Of a stretch of DNA of 64,000 nucleotides, positions 15,250 to 22,778 are shown piece after piece. A program made the position numbers and the translations under genes. Below the pieces are notes generated by a model that saw only the letters and a program-made list of their open reading frames with translations, was not told the origin of the DNA and did not search any database. The DNA is from Actinoplanes ianthinogenes (GTDB taxonomy: Bacteria > Actinomycetota > Actinomycetes > Mycobacteriales > Micromonosporaceae), in assembly GCF_018324205.1 (NCBI RefSeq), contig NZ_AP023356.1:5376001-5440000 (forward strand). The letters run 5' to 3'. Within the stretch, counting starts at the first letter, position 1, and every line of letters begins with the position of its first letter.

Positions 15250-15304
15250 GTCAAGCAACCTTGACGTCAAGGCGCCTTGACGCAGTGAGGTGAATTTACC
15301 TCAC
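15250..15304. promoter_or_regulatory. Array of alternating CTTGAC/GTCAAG half-sites plus a second palindrome
   Basis: Half-sites GTCAAG (15250), CTTGAC (15260), GTCAAG (15266) and CTTGAC (15276) alternate in orientation. They create the perfect palindromes CCTTGACGTCAAGG (15259-15272) and GTCAAGGCGCCTTGAC (15266-15281). A separate 7-6-7 inverted repeat, GTGAGGT...ACCTCAC, follows at 15285-15304. The block lies directly upstream of the minus-strand HTH gene and is likely an operator. Confidence 0.6.
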
Positions 15305-15490
15305 TTCTCCCGCTAAATCGGTTATAAAGCCGCCAATTCTTCAGGTTGGACAGTCATGGTCGACTCAGCCGTTCGGCCAGGTTTTGCCGGAGCGCCACCG
15401 CGACCCGCCGATGAACACTCCCTGTCGCACAAGCGGTGTGGCACCATCAGATGACCCGTCGGGAACTGACTTTCCAAACTGGGAGCGAAC

Positions 15491-15640
15491 ATGTCTGCAA
15501 GAAGGCTGGGCCGCCTCGCGGGCTTGGTTTTCGTGCTCGTGGCGGCCTTCGGCGGTATCGGCGCTGTCAGTGCCGCGCAGGATGGCTCCGACAGCACGTC
15601 GGCAACTGTGCTTACGACGAATGAGGCCGTTTGGGGCTAG
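15491..15640 (+). CDS. Small secreted peptide (49 aa)
   Basis: From ATG 15491, with GGAG six bases upstream, the frame gives MSARRLGRLAGLVFVLVAAF and then GGIGAVSAAQDGSDSTS, ending NEAVWG. This is a classical signal peptide: twin basic start, hydrophobic core, and cleavage likely after VSA. About 22 mature residues remain. It lies 68 bases upstream of the GGDEF-EAL gene on the same strand and may share its transcript. No family is recognised. Confidence 0.6.
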   Translation: MSARRLGRLAGLVFVLVAAFGGIGAVSAAQDGSDSTSATVLTTNEAVWG

Positions 15641-15708
15641 GCCCATCGTCACATTGGTGCCTGGCGCGGGTCTGACTGGAGCAGTTGGCCCTACAGGATA
15701 GGAGCGCC

Positions 15709-18237
15709 ATGAGCGGGCCTCGGGTGCCTTCGCGGCGTTCCTCCGCCTATGCCTGGCTGGTCACCGCGCCGCTGGCCCTTTTCGGTTTCACCTGTTTCGT
15801 CATATCGCTCAGAGCCGACGAGCGATGGCACCAAGCTTGGCTCGGTGGCGTGGTGCTGCTCATCGGCGCGGTTCTGGCCAATGTGACGGTGACGCACATC
15901 GTCATCGGCCGGCAGAGCTACAACATGGTGATCACCGAGATCCCATTGGTTCTCGGGCTCTATTTCGTCCCCCCGGCGTCGTTCATCGCGGCAATGACGG
16001 CCGCCGCTCTGGTGACGAATGTCCGGAGCATGGAATCCACCAAGCTTTGGTTCAACGTCGCCCGGCAGGCCGCCAGCAGTTCCGCGGCTCTGGTCGTCAT
16101 CGCGCTCCTGCCGGACATCACCGGGCCCGGCCCCACCACGTGGGTGATTCTTTTCTTCGCGGTGATGACCAGTGTCGTCGTGTCGCACGTCGCGGTGGCC
16201 GGCGTAATCGCCCTGGTGCAGAGCCGGCATGCGGGCCGCCAGGCATTGACGGCCGGCATGCCGACCCTCGCGATCGCCGCGATCAACATCATCATCGGCC
16301 TGGTCTTCCTGATCGCGATCGAAGCCAACCGGTGGGCCGTGGTGCTCCTCGCCGCGCTGGTGCTGGCGATGATCCTGGTGTTCCGCTCGTTCGCGGGCAT
16401 CTTCCGGCAACACCGGACGCTCACCGAGGTCTACGAGCTCACCGTCGCCCTTCGCGACGAGACCGGCACCGGCGGTCTTCCGGACGTGCTCCTGGGCCGG
16501 GTGCGTACGCTCATGCGCTCCGAGTTCGCGACCCTTTGGCTGCCGGTTCAGGGGCGGCACCCCGAGGTGCTGCTCACCTCGCGGGTCGACGACAACGCGG
16601 CCTTGTTCGACATCTCGCCGACGCCGTCCGTGCTCCGGGACCGGGTGATGGAGACCGGCCGCGCGGTCTCGGTGGGTTCGGAATTCGATGAGACCGCCGA
16701 TCTGCGCGACCTCCTGCGAGCCAAGAGGCTGCGGGACATCGTCGCGGTGCCGCTGCGGTCCGGGCAGATCACCATCGGGACGCTCGAGGTGGTCAACCGG
16801 CTCGGGTCGTACACGACGTTCCGGGACGCGGACGTGCAGGTTCTGGAGACGATCGCCGCGCACGTCGCCGGCGCCGTCGAGAATTCCCGGCTGGTCGACC
16901 GCCTGCGCTACGACGCCTACCACGACCGCCTCACCGCCCTCCCCAACCGCCGCCGCATCATCGACGCCCTCGCCGAGTCGGTCACCGTGCGCGCCGAGGA
17001 CGAGGTCGTCGCCATCCTGCTCTTCGACGTCGACGGCCAGCGCAACGTCAACGAGTCGATGGGTCACGCCGCCGGCGACAAACTGCTGGTCGAGGTCGCC
17101 GAGCGGATCCGCGGCATCGCCGACTCCGGCGCCCTGGTCGGCCGGATCGGCGGCGACGAGTTCGTGGTCACCCTGCGGACCGCCAGCATCGAGGCGACCA
17201 TCGAGCTGGCCACCCAGATGCGCGAACGGTTGCGCGGCCCGATGGCGGTGGGCACGCTCACCCTGGACGTGGACACCGCGGTCGGCGTCTCGGTCTACCC
17301 CGACCACGGCAGCGACCCGGAGACGCTGCTCCAGCGCGCCGAGCTGGCCGCCAACGCGGCCAAGGTCCTTCCGTACGGTGTGCAGCCCTTCCACCCGGCC
17401 CTGGAGTCCCGCGCGGTCCGCCGCCTGGGCATCGCCGCCGACCTGCGCCGCGCGATCGACAACGACCAGCTGGAGGTCTACTTCCAGCCCAAGGTGACGC
17501 TGGCCGACCGGCACGTGCTCGGCGTGGAGTGCCTGGCCCGCTGGGTGCACCCGGCGCACGGGGAGGTCGCCCCGGAGGACTTCGTGGCGGTCGCCGAGCA
17601 CACCGGCCAGCTCGCCCGGCTCACCGAGGTGGTGCTCACCGCCGGCCTGCGGCACTGCAAGGCCTGGGCGGACGCGGACCGGCCGCTCTCCATCGCGGTC
17701 AACCTCTCCGCCCGTACCCTGCTCGACTCCCGATTCCCGGACCTGGTCCAGGAGTTGCTGGAGGAGCACCGGGTGGAGCCGGGCCAGGTCACCTTCGAGA
17801 TCTCCGAGCCGGGCATGCTCAGCGACATCGAGCGGGTCCTGCCCACCCTCTACCGGCTGCGCGACCTCGGTGTCCGGCTGAGCGTCGACGACTTCGGCAC
17901 CGGCGCCTCCTCGCTGGGCTATCTCCGCCAGTGGCCGGTCCACGAGGTGAAGATCGACGACACGTTCGTCCAGGGCATGGCGACCGATTCGGGGGATCTC
18001 GCGATCGTCCGGGCGATCGTCAGCCTGGCCAGGGAGTTCGGTCTCACCGTGGTGGCCGAGGGCGTGGAGAGCGAGCTCACCCTGGAGTTGTTGGAGGAGA
18101 TGGGGTGCGAGATCGGTCAGGGCTACCTGTTCAGCCGGCCCCTGCCGTTCGAGCGTCTGGAGGCCTGGCTGAGCGCTCAGACGGAGCCGGAGTCCACTCC
18201 CACCGGCGAGGTCCGCAGGCTACGAGCAGTCATCTGA
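15709..18237 (+). CDS. Membrane GAF-GGDEF-EAL cyclic di-GMP enzyme
   Basis: The product has 842 residues from ATG 15709 (GGAG five bases upstream). An N-terminal membrane module of about eight helices (to about residue 235) is followed by a GAF-like domain (about 260-400), a GGDEF domain with intact RIGGDEFVVTL near residue 485, and an EAL domain. The EAL domain keeps ECLARW, NLSART, FEISE, DDFGTG, VKIDDTFV, VVAEGVE and GQGYLFSRP, which are the metal and catalytic positions. The canonical RxxD inhibition site before GGDEF is not seen. The protein could both make and break cyclic di-GMP, and the membrane and GAF parts would sense the input. Confidence 0.92.
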   Translation: MSGPRVPSRRSSAYAWLVTAPLALFGFTCFVISLRADERWHQAWLGGVVLLIGAVLANVTVTHIVIGRQSYNMVITEIPLVLGLYFVPPASFIAAMTAAALVTNVRSMESTKLWFNVARQAASSSAALVVIALLPDITGPGPTTWVILFFAVMTSVVVSHVAVAGVIALVQSRHAGRQALTAGMPTLAIAAINIIIGLVFLIAIEANRWAVVLLAALVLAMILVFRSFAGIFRQHRTLTEVYELTVALRDETGTGGLPDVLLGRVRTLMRSEFATLWLPVQGRHPEVLLTSRVDDNAALFDISPTPSVLRDRVMETGRAVSVGSEFDETADLRDLLRAKRLRDIVAVPLRSGQITIGTLEVVNRLGSYTTFRDADVQVLETIAAHVAGAVENSRLVDRLRYDAYHDRLTALPNRRRIIDALAESVTVRAEDEVVAILLFDVDGQRNVNESMGHAAGDKLLVEVAERIRGIADSGALVGRIGGDEFVVTLRTASIEATIELATQMRERLRGPMAVGTLTLDVDTAVGVSVYPDHGSDPETLLQRAELAANAAKVLPYGVQPFHPALESRAVRRLGIAADLRRAIDNDQLEVYFQPKVTLADRHVLGVECLARWVHPAHGEVAPEDFVAVAEHTGQLARLTEVVLTAGLRHCKAWADADRPLSIAVNLSARTLLDSRFPDLVQELLEEHRVEPGQVTFEISEPGMLSDIERVLPTLYRLRDLGVRLSVDDFGTGASSLGYLRQWPVHEVKIDDTFVQGMATDSGDLAIVRAIVSLAREFGLTVVAEGVESELTLELLEEMGCEIGQGYLFSRPLPFERLEAWLSAQTEPESTPTGEVRRLRAVI

Positions 18238-18267
18238 CCTGCGGTTTCGTGTTGTTGGGGGGTCGAT

Positions 18268-18296
18268 TTCACCCCGCGGTCCAAGCCGTGTAGTCT
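18268..18296 (+). promoter_or_regulatory. Promoter for tRNA-Thr/tRNA-Met
   Basis: TTCACC at 18268-18273 and TAGTCT at 18291-18296 are 17 bases apart, and the tRNA starts 36 bases after the -10. This is a reasonable primary sigma factor match. Confidence 0.5.
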
Positions 18297-18331
18297 TACC
18301 CATGCAGCGAGCGAGAGATCGCAAGCAGCAA

Positions 18332-18404
18332 GCCCCCTTAGCTCAGTCGGCAGAGCGTCTCCATGGTAAGGAGAAGGTCTACGGTTCGATTCCGTAAGGG
18401 GGCT
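18332..18404 (+). tRNA. tRNA-Thr (GGT)
   Basis: The acceptor stem GCCCCCT/AGGGGGC has discriminator T. The anticodon stem TCTCC/GGAGA encloses ATGGTAA, giving anticodon GGT. The T arm has GGTTCGATTCC. The gene order that follows (tRNA-Met, rpmG, MaoC pair, tRNA-Trp, secE) is the conserved actinobacterial one. Confidence 0.95.
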
Positions 18405-18453
18405 CTACCGGGTTCGTTCCCGCCCCGCCCGGCGTTGGACGTGAGCCTGGCTC

Positions 18454-18526
18454 GGCGGTGTAGCTCAGATGGCAGAGCAAGCGGCTCATAATCGCTGTGT
18501 CGCCGGTTCAAGTCCGGCCACCGCTA
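18454..18526 (+). tRNA. tRNA-Met (CAT), elongator type
   Basis: The anticodon loop CTCATAA gives CAT. The acceptor GGCGGTG pairs with CACCGCT (terminal G-U), with discriminator A. The anticodon stem lacks the three consecutive G-C pairs of initiator tRNA, so this is the elongator form. Confidence 0.93.
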
Positions 18527-18559
18527 CTCTTCAGTGGAGTCTCAAATCCGAGGCCCACT

Positions 18560-18589
18560 TTGCAGAGCGACCAACTGAGCGTCTACGCT
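18560..18589 (+). promoter_or_regulatory. Promoter for rpmG
   Basis: TTGCAG at 18560-18565 and TACGCT at 18584-18589 are separated by 18 bases, ending 44 bases before the rpmG start. Confidence 0.5.
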
Positions 18590-18633
18590 GGTTCGTCGTC
18601 AGTTAGATTCCGTTAGCAGGAAGGCACCCCGCC

Positions 18634-18801
18634 GTGGCCAAGGCGACCGACGTACGTCCGAAGATCACCCTGGCGTGCACGGAGTGCAAGGACCGGAACT
18701 ACATCACCAAGAAGAACCGGCGTAACGACCCCGACCGCATCGAGCTGAAGAAGTTCTGCCCGCGCGACGGGAAGCACACCCTGCACCGCGAGACCCGCTG
18801 A
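18634..18801 (+). CDS. rpmG: 50S ribosomal protein L33
   Basis: The product has 55 residues from GTG, with CAGGAAGG upstream. It starts AKATDVRPKITLACTECKDR, followed by NYITKKNRRNDPDRIELKKF, a clear L33. The zinc ribbon has Cys15, Cys18 and Cys42, but the fourth position, normally Cys45, is Asp (CPRD), so zinc binding may be weak or absent. It precedes the MaoC dehydratase pair, as in mycobacteria. Confidence 0.95.
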   Translation: MAKATDVRPKITLACTECKDRNYITKKNRRNDPDRIELKKFCPRDGKHTLHRETR

Positions 18802-18868
18802 GCTGTCAAAAGCCAAGCAATAGCGCCGTCCGGAGTCACTCCGGGCGGCGCATTGTAGTTTGTGGGGT

Positions 18869-19321
18869 ATGCCCCTGGATCAGACGTTCGTCGGCCGCAC
18901 CTGGCCGCCCACCGAGACCTACCTCGTCGGCCGGGAGAAGATCCGCGAGTTCGCCCGCGCGATCGGCGCCACCGACGCTGAGTACCACGACCCCGAGGCG
19001 GCCCGCGCGATCGGCTACCCGGATGTGGTGGCCCCGCCGACCTTCCCGGTCGCCATCACCATGGCCGCCAGCCGCCAGGTGATCAACGATCCCGGCCTGG
19101 GCCTGGACTACAGCCGGGTGGTGCACGGCGACCAGCGATTCGCCTACACCCGCCCGGTGGTGGCCGGCGACGCCCTGGTCTGTGTGAACTCGGTGGACGA
19201 GATCACCACCCGGGGTGGTCACTGGTTCATCACCACCCGCACCGAGGTGCGCACCGAGGCCGGCGAGCCGGTCGTCACGGTGTGGTCGAAACTGGTCCAG
19301 CGCGGCGAGGAGCACTCCTGA
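18869..19321 (+). CDS. MaoC-like dehydratase, HadA-type subunit
   Basis: The product has 150 residues, starting MPLDQTFVGRTWPPTETYLV from ATG 18869; a GTG at 18860 is also possible. The hot-dog fold N-terminal type (FAS1-like dehydratase) is seen in EFARAIGATDAEYHDPEAA and PPTFPVAITM. In mycobacteria the syntenic hadA encodes the substrate-holding, non-catalytic subunit of the FAS-II 3-hydroxyacyl dehydratase. The stop overlaps the next gene start as ATGA. This lineage is probably not a mycolic acid producer, so the substrate here is open. Confidence 0.85.
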   Translation: MPLDQTFVGRTWPPTETYLVGREKIREFARAIGATDAEYHDPEAARAIGYPDVVAPPTFPVAITMAASRQVINDPGLGLDYSRVVHGDQRFAYTRPVVAGDALVCVNSVDEITTRGGHWFITTRTEVRTEAGEPVVTVWSKLVQRGEEHS

Positions 19322-19716
19322 TGACCGAGATCCTGGAACCGCAGACCTTCCGGGTCACCCGGGCCGACCTGGTCCGTTACGCCGGTGCCTCCGGCGACTT
19401 CAACCCGATCCACTGGAGCGAGCGGATCGCGACCGGTGTCGGCCTGCCCGGCGTCATCGCGCACGGCATGTTCACCATGGCCCTGGTCGGCCGCGCGGTG
19501 ACCACCTGGGCCGGCGCCGCGGACGCGGTCAAGGAGTTCAGCGTGCGGTTCGCCCGGCCGGTCCCGGTGCCGGACACGGACGAGGGGACCGAGATCGTCG
19601 TGACGGCCACGGTGAAGGAAGTCACCGAGGATGGGGAAACCCGGCTCGCCCTGACTGCCACGTGCAACGGAGACAAGGTACTGTCTCTGGCACAGGCGCT
19701 CGTCAGGAAGCGGTAG
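19321..19716 (+). CDS. MaoC-like dehydratase, HadB-type catalytic subunit
   Basis: The product has 131 residues and is translationally coupled to the preceding subunit. The hydratase motif YAGASGDFNPIHWSERIATG keeps the catalytic Asp and His (D-F-N-P-I-H), and the following LPGVIAHGMFTMALVG is typical of R-specific enoyl-ACP hydratases. The two subunits are expected to form a heterodimer removing water from 3-hydroxyacyl thioesters. No third gene like hadC is present; tRNA-Trp follows directly. Confidence 0.88.
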   Translation: MTEILEPQTFRVTRADLVRYAGASGDFNPIHWSERIATGVGLPGVIAHGMFTMALVGRAVTTWAGAADAVKEFSVRFARPVPVPDTDEGTEIVVTATVKEVTEDGETRLALTATCNGDKVLSLAQALVRKR

Positions 19717-19722
19717 CCCGGG

Positions 19723-19752
19723 TTGGGATAACCAAGGGCGTACCCGTACACT
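19723..19752 (+). promoter_or_regulatory. Promoter for tRNA-Trp and secE-nusG
   Basis: TTGGGA at 19723-19728 and TACACT at 19747-19752 are 18 bases apart, upstream of tRNA-Trp. Confidence 0.5.
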
Positions 19753-19795
19753 GGTGCGCCGTGGGGCTGTGATTCGCAAGATGACAGCTCCGCAA

Positions 19796-19868
<73 letters not shown>

Positions 19869-19972
19869 CGCAATCCTCCTCGACGTGCCCGCCCGGTGCG
19901 CGGTTTGCACAGTCCGCGTCCGGTCGAGTGCTGACGGGAAATCACCACCACCGACGACGGAAGTAGGGCGAA

Positions 19973-20359
19973 GTGGCCGACAAGGACCGGCCCGGTGACG
20001 ACGTCCCGGGCGACGACGAGCTGCTCGCCGACTCTGCCGGCGGTGACGACACCGATGAGGCCGACGACGCCCCGGTGACCCGCGGTGGCGGCACGGCTGT
20101 GGCCGAGCGCACCAAGGACGACGACACCCCGAAGACGAAGAAGGAGCGCAAGCGCACCGGAGTCTTCGGCCGGATCGGCGGCTTCTTCCGCGAGGTCATC
20201 AGCGAGCTTCGTAAGGTCATCTGGCCGACGCGCAAAGAGCTGCTGACCTACACCGGTGTCGTGATCGCGTTCGTTACCGTGATGACGGCGATCGTGGCGG
20301 TGCTGGACTACGGATTCGGCAAGGGCATCCTCTACCTGCTGGGTGGTCCGTCCTCCTAG
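19973..20359 (+). CDS. secE: Preprotein translocase subunit SecE
   Basis: The product has 128 residues from GTG. The first 60 are acidic and disordered. The conserved SecE core follows: GGFFREVISELRKVIWPTRK, then a single membrane helix TGVVIAFVTVMTAIVAVLDY and a short tail. SecE clamps the two halves of SecY. It is followed 44 bases later by nusG, presumably in one transcript started before tRNA-Trp. Confidence 0.95.
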   Translation: MADKDRPGDDVPGDDELLADSAGGDDTDEADDAPVTRGGGTAVAERTKDDDTPKTKKERKRTGVFGRIGGFFREVISELRKVIWPTRKELLTYTGVVIAFVTVMTAIVAVLDYGFGKGILYLLGGPSS

Positions 20360-20403
20360 CCCGTCGGACGCCAACCGAGTGACTTATCTGGAAGTGAGCG
20401 AGC

Positions 20404-21123
20404 GTGCCTGAGTACGACGACGAGACCGCGCAGTTTGCTGACGAGCAGTCGTCGCCGGTCACCGAGGAGTCGGCCGAGGAGCTGGCCGACGAGACCCCGG
20501 TGGCGGTCCAGGCGCCCGAGGCCGACGAGGACTACGACCCGGTCAAGGAGCTGCGGCAGAAGCTGCGGTACGCGCCCGGCGACTGGTACGTCGTGCACTC
20601 CTACGCCGGTTACGAGAACAAGGTCAAGACCAACCTCGAGACCCGGATCACCAGCCTCGACATGGAGGATTTCATCTTCCAGGTCGAGGTCCCGACCCGC
20701 GAAGAGGTCGAGGTCAAGAACGGCAAGCGCAACCAGGTGCAGGCCAAGGTCTTCCCCGGCTACATCCTGGTCCGGATGGATCTGACCCCGGAGTCCTACT
20801 CCTGCGTGCGCAACACGCCCGGCGTGACCGGCTTCGTGGGCGCCACCGACCGGGTCGACCGGCCGGCGCCGCTCTCCCTCGACGAGGTGCTGAAGTGGCT
20901 GGCCCCGGCCGTCCAGGCCGAGGAGAAGAAGGTCAAGCCCGAGGTCAAGGTTCTGGACTTCGAGGTGGGCGACTCCGTCACCGTCACCGACGGCGCGTTC
21001 GCCTCGCTGCCGGCGTCGATCAGCGAGATCAACGCCGACCAGCAGAAGCTCAAGGTCCTGGTGTCCATCTTCGGCCGGGAGACCCCGGTCGAGCTGAACT
21101 TCAACCAGGTCACCAAGATCTGA
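20404..21123 (+). CDS. nusG: Transcription termination/antitermination protein NusG
   Basis: The product has 239 residues from GTG. An acidic N-terminal extension of about 50 residues, typical of actinobacteria, precedes the NGN domain (DWYVVHSYAGYENKVKTNLE, then FPGYILVRM and the CVRNTPGVTGFVG segment). The KOW domain follows (FEVGDSVTVTDGAFASLPAS). NusG binds RNA polymerase and couples it to Rho or ribosomes. The next gene should be rplK but is rplA. Confidence 0.96.
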   Translation: MPEYDDETAQFADEQSSPVTEESAEELADETPVAVQAPEADEDYDPVKELRQKLRYAPGDWYVVHSYAGYENKVKTNLETRITSLDMEDFIFQVEVPTREEVEVKNGKRNQVQAKVFPGYILVRMDLTPESYSCVRNTPGVTGFVGATDRVDRPAPLSLDEVLKWLAPAVQAEEKKVKPEVKVLDFEVGDSVTVTDGAFASLPASISEINADQQKLKVLVSIFGRETPVELNFNQVTKI

Positions 21124-21200
21124 TCGCCGGGTCCCCGGCGAGATCAGTGGGAGGGGCCGCCGTCGAGCGGCCCCGCCATCAACCACAGGAGTACTGAGTA
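21124..21200 (+). other. nusG-rplA gap where rplK is expected; two hairpins
   Basis: Only 77 bases separate nusG and rplA, too few for L11 (about 430 bases). The gap holds a GC-rich imperfect hairpin at about 21122-21145 and a perfect 8-bp stem with a 6-base loop at 21153-21174 (GGGGCCGC...GCGGCCCC). The rplA ribosome binding site CAGGAG follows. No L11-like coding sequence is seen anywhere in the window. Confidence 0.85.
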
Positions 21201-21920
21201 ATGGCACAGCGCAGCAAGGTGTACCGCGCCGCGGCGGAGAAGATCGACTCCAACAAGCTCTACGAGCCCAAGGACGCGATCGCCCTGGCGAAAGACACCA
21301 GCTCCAAGAAGTTCGACGCCACCGTCGAGGTCGCGATGCGCCTCGGTGTCGACCCGCGTAAGGCCGACCAGATGGTCCGCGGCACCGTCAACCTGCCGCA
21401 CGGCACCGGTAAGACCGCCCGCGTCATCGTGTTCGCCCAGGGCGCGAAGGCCGAGGAGGCCGTCGCGGCCGGCGCCGACGAGGTCGGCACCGACGAGCTC
21501 GTCGCCCGGATCCAGGGTGGCTGGCTGGAGTTCGACGCCGCGATCGCGACGCCGGACCAGATGGCCAAGATCGGCCGGATCGCCCGGATCCTCGGCCCGC
21601 GTGGCCTCATGCCGAACCCGAAGACCGGCACCGTCACCATGGACGTGACCAAGGCCGTCAACGAGATCAAGGGCGGCAAGATCACCTTCCGGGTGGACAA
21701 GCACTCGAACCTGCACATGATCATCGGCAAGGCGTCCTTCACCGCCGACCAGCTGATCGACAACTACGCCGCGGTGCTCGACGAGGTCCTGCGGGCCAAG
21801 CCGTCGGCCGCCAAGGGCAAGTACCTGAAGAAGGTCACCGTCACCACCACGACGGGCCCGGGCGTCCCGGTCGACCCGAACGTGCAGAAGAACCTCAAGG
21901 GCGACTCCGCCCAGGCCTGA
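21201..21920 (+). CDS. rplA: 50S ribosomal protein L1
   Basis: The product has 239 residues and the normal length. It starts AQRSKVYRAAAEKIDSNKLY and keeps the L1 signature ILGPRGLMPNPKTGTVTMDV and GKITFRVDKHSN. L1 forms the mobile L1 stalk that moves the exit-site tRNA and can repress its own operon by binding mRNA. A strong terminator follows. It is directly behind nusG with no rplK between. Confidence 0.96.
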   Translation: MAQRSKVYRAAAEKIDSNKLYEPKDAIALAKDTSSKKFDATVEVAMRLGVDPRKADQMVRGTVNLPHGTGKTARVIVFAQGAKAEEAVAAGADEVGTDELVARIQGGWLEFDAAIATPDQMAKIGRIARILGPRGLMPNPKTGTVTMDVTKAVNEIKGGKITFRVDKHSNLHMIIGKASFTADQLIDNYAAVLDEVLRAKPSAAKGKYLKKVTVTTTTGPGVPVDPNVQKNLKGDSAQA

Positions 21921-21938
21921 TCCTCGATCAGCGCACGA

Positions 21939-21969
21939 AGCCCCCGGGGACATCCCCGGGGGCTTTTTC
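21939..21969 (+). terminator. Rho-independent terminator after rplA
   Basis: An 11-bp GC stem (21939-21949 with 21954-21964) is followed by a T run. It separates the ribosomal genes from the ABC transporter pair. Confidence 0.92.
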
Positions 21970-21986
21970 GTGGAATCCTTGCCGCC

Positions 21987-22778
21987 ATGCGTTTCGACGG
22001 CGTCTGGTTCCGGTACGCCCGCCGCGCGCCCTGGGCGCTGCGCGAGGCGGCCGCGACGGTCGCGCCCGGGCAGACCGTGGTGGTGCTCGGTCCCAACGGC
22101 GCCGGCAAGTCCACCCTGCTCCAACTCGCGGCCGGGGTGCTGCGCCCGGTGCGCGGCGCGGTCAGGGACCGGCCACGGACCGTCGGCTGGGTTCCCGAGC
22201 GCTTCCCGGCCGACCAGCCGTTCACCGCGCTCGGCTACCTGCGCGCGATGGCCCGGCTGCGCGACGCCCCGCCCTCCGCCGCCGACGACTGGATCGACCG
22301 GCTCGGCCTCGCCGAGCACACCGGCACCCCGCTGGCCGCCCTCTCCAAGGGCACCGCGCAGAAGGTCGGCCTGGCCCAGGCCTTGCTCACCCCGCCCGGC
22401 CTGCTGGTGCTCGACGAGCCCTGGGAGGGCCTGGACGCCCGGGCCCGCACCCTGGTCCCGCAGATCGTCGCCGAGGTCACCGGGGCCGGCGGCGCCGTCC
22501 TGGTCAGCGACCACCGCGGCGAGATCGCCGGCCTGCCGGACGCGACCCACTGGTCGGTCACCGCCGGCACGCTCCAGGTCGAGGCCGCCGTCCCGGCCGC
22601 TTCGCGACCGGAGACCGACGAGGTGGTGGTCGAGATCGCGGTGCCGCGCACGGCGGCCGACGACGCCGTGGTCCGGCTCCGCGAGTCCGGTCACCGCGTG
22701 CTGGGCGTCCGGGAGATCAAGGACTTCGAGGTACGCGACGAGCACCCGTTCGCCGCACGCGAGGAGGACAGACGATGA
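21987..22778 (+). CDS. ABC transporter ATP-binding protein
   Basis: The product has 263 residues. Walker A GPNGAGKST lies at 35-43, the signature region is LSKGTAQKVGLAQAL near 119-133 (LSKGT replacing LSGGQ), and Walker B LLVLDEP lies near 138-144. The protein is of the type paired with a separate six-helix permease. It overlaps the permease gene by four bases. The substrate is unknown. Insertion of this pair between rplA and rplJ is seen in other actinobacteria only as varied inserts. Confidence 0.88.
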   Translation: MRFDGVWFRYARRAPWALREAAATVAPGQTVVVLGPNGAGKSTLLQLAAGVLRPVRGAVRDRPRTVGWVPERFPADQPFTALGYLRAMARLRDAPPSAADDWIDRLGLAEHTGTPLAALSKGTAQKVGLAQALLTPPGLLVLDEPWEGLDARARTLVPQIVAEVTGAGGAVLVSDHRGEIAGLPDATHWSVTAGTLQVEAAVPAASRPETDEVVVEIAVPRTAADDAVVRLRESGHRVLGVREIKDFEVRDEHPFAAREEDRR

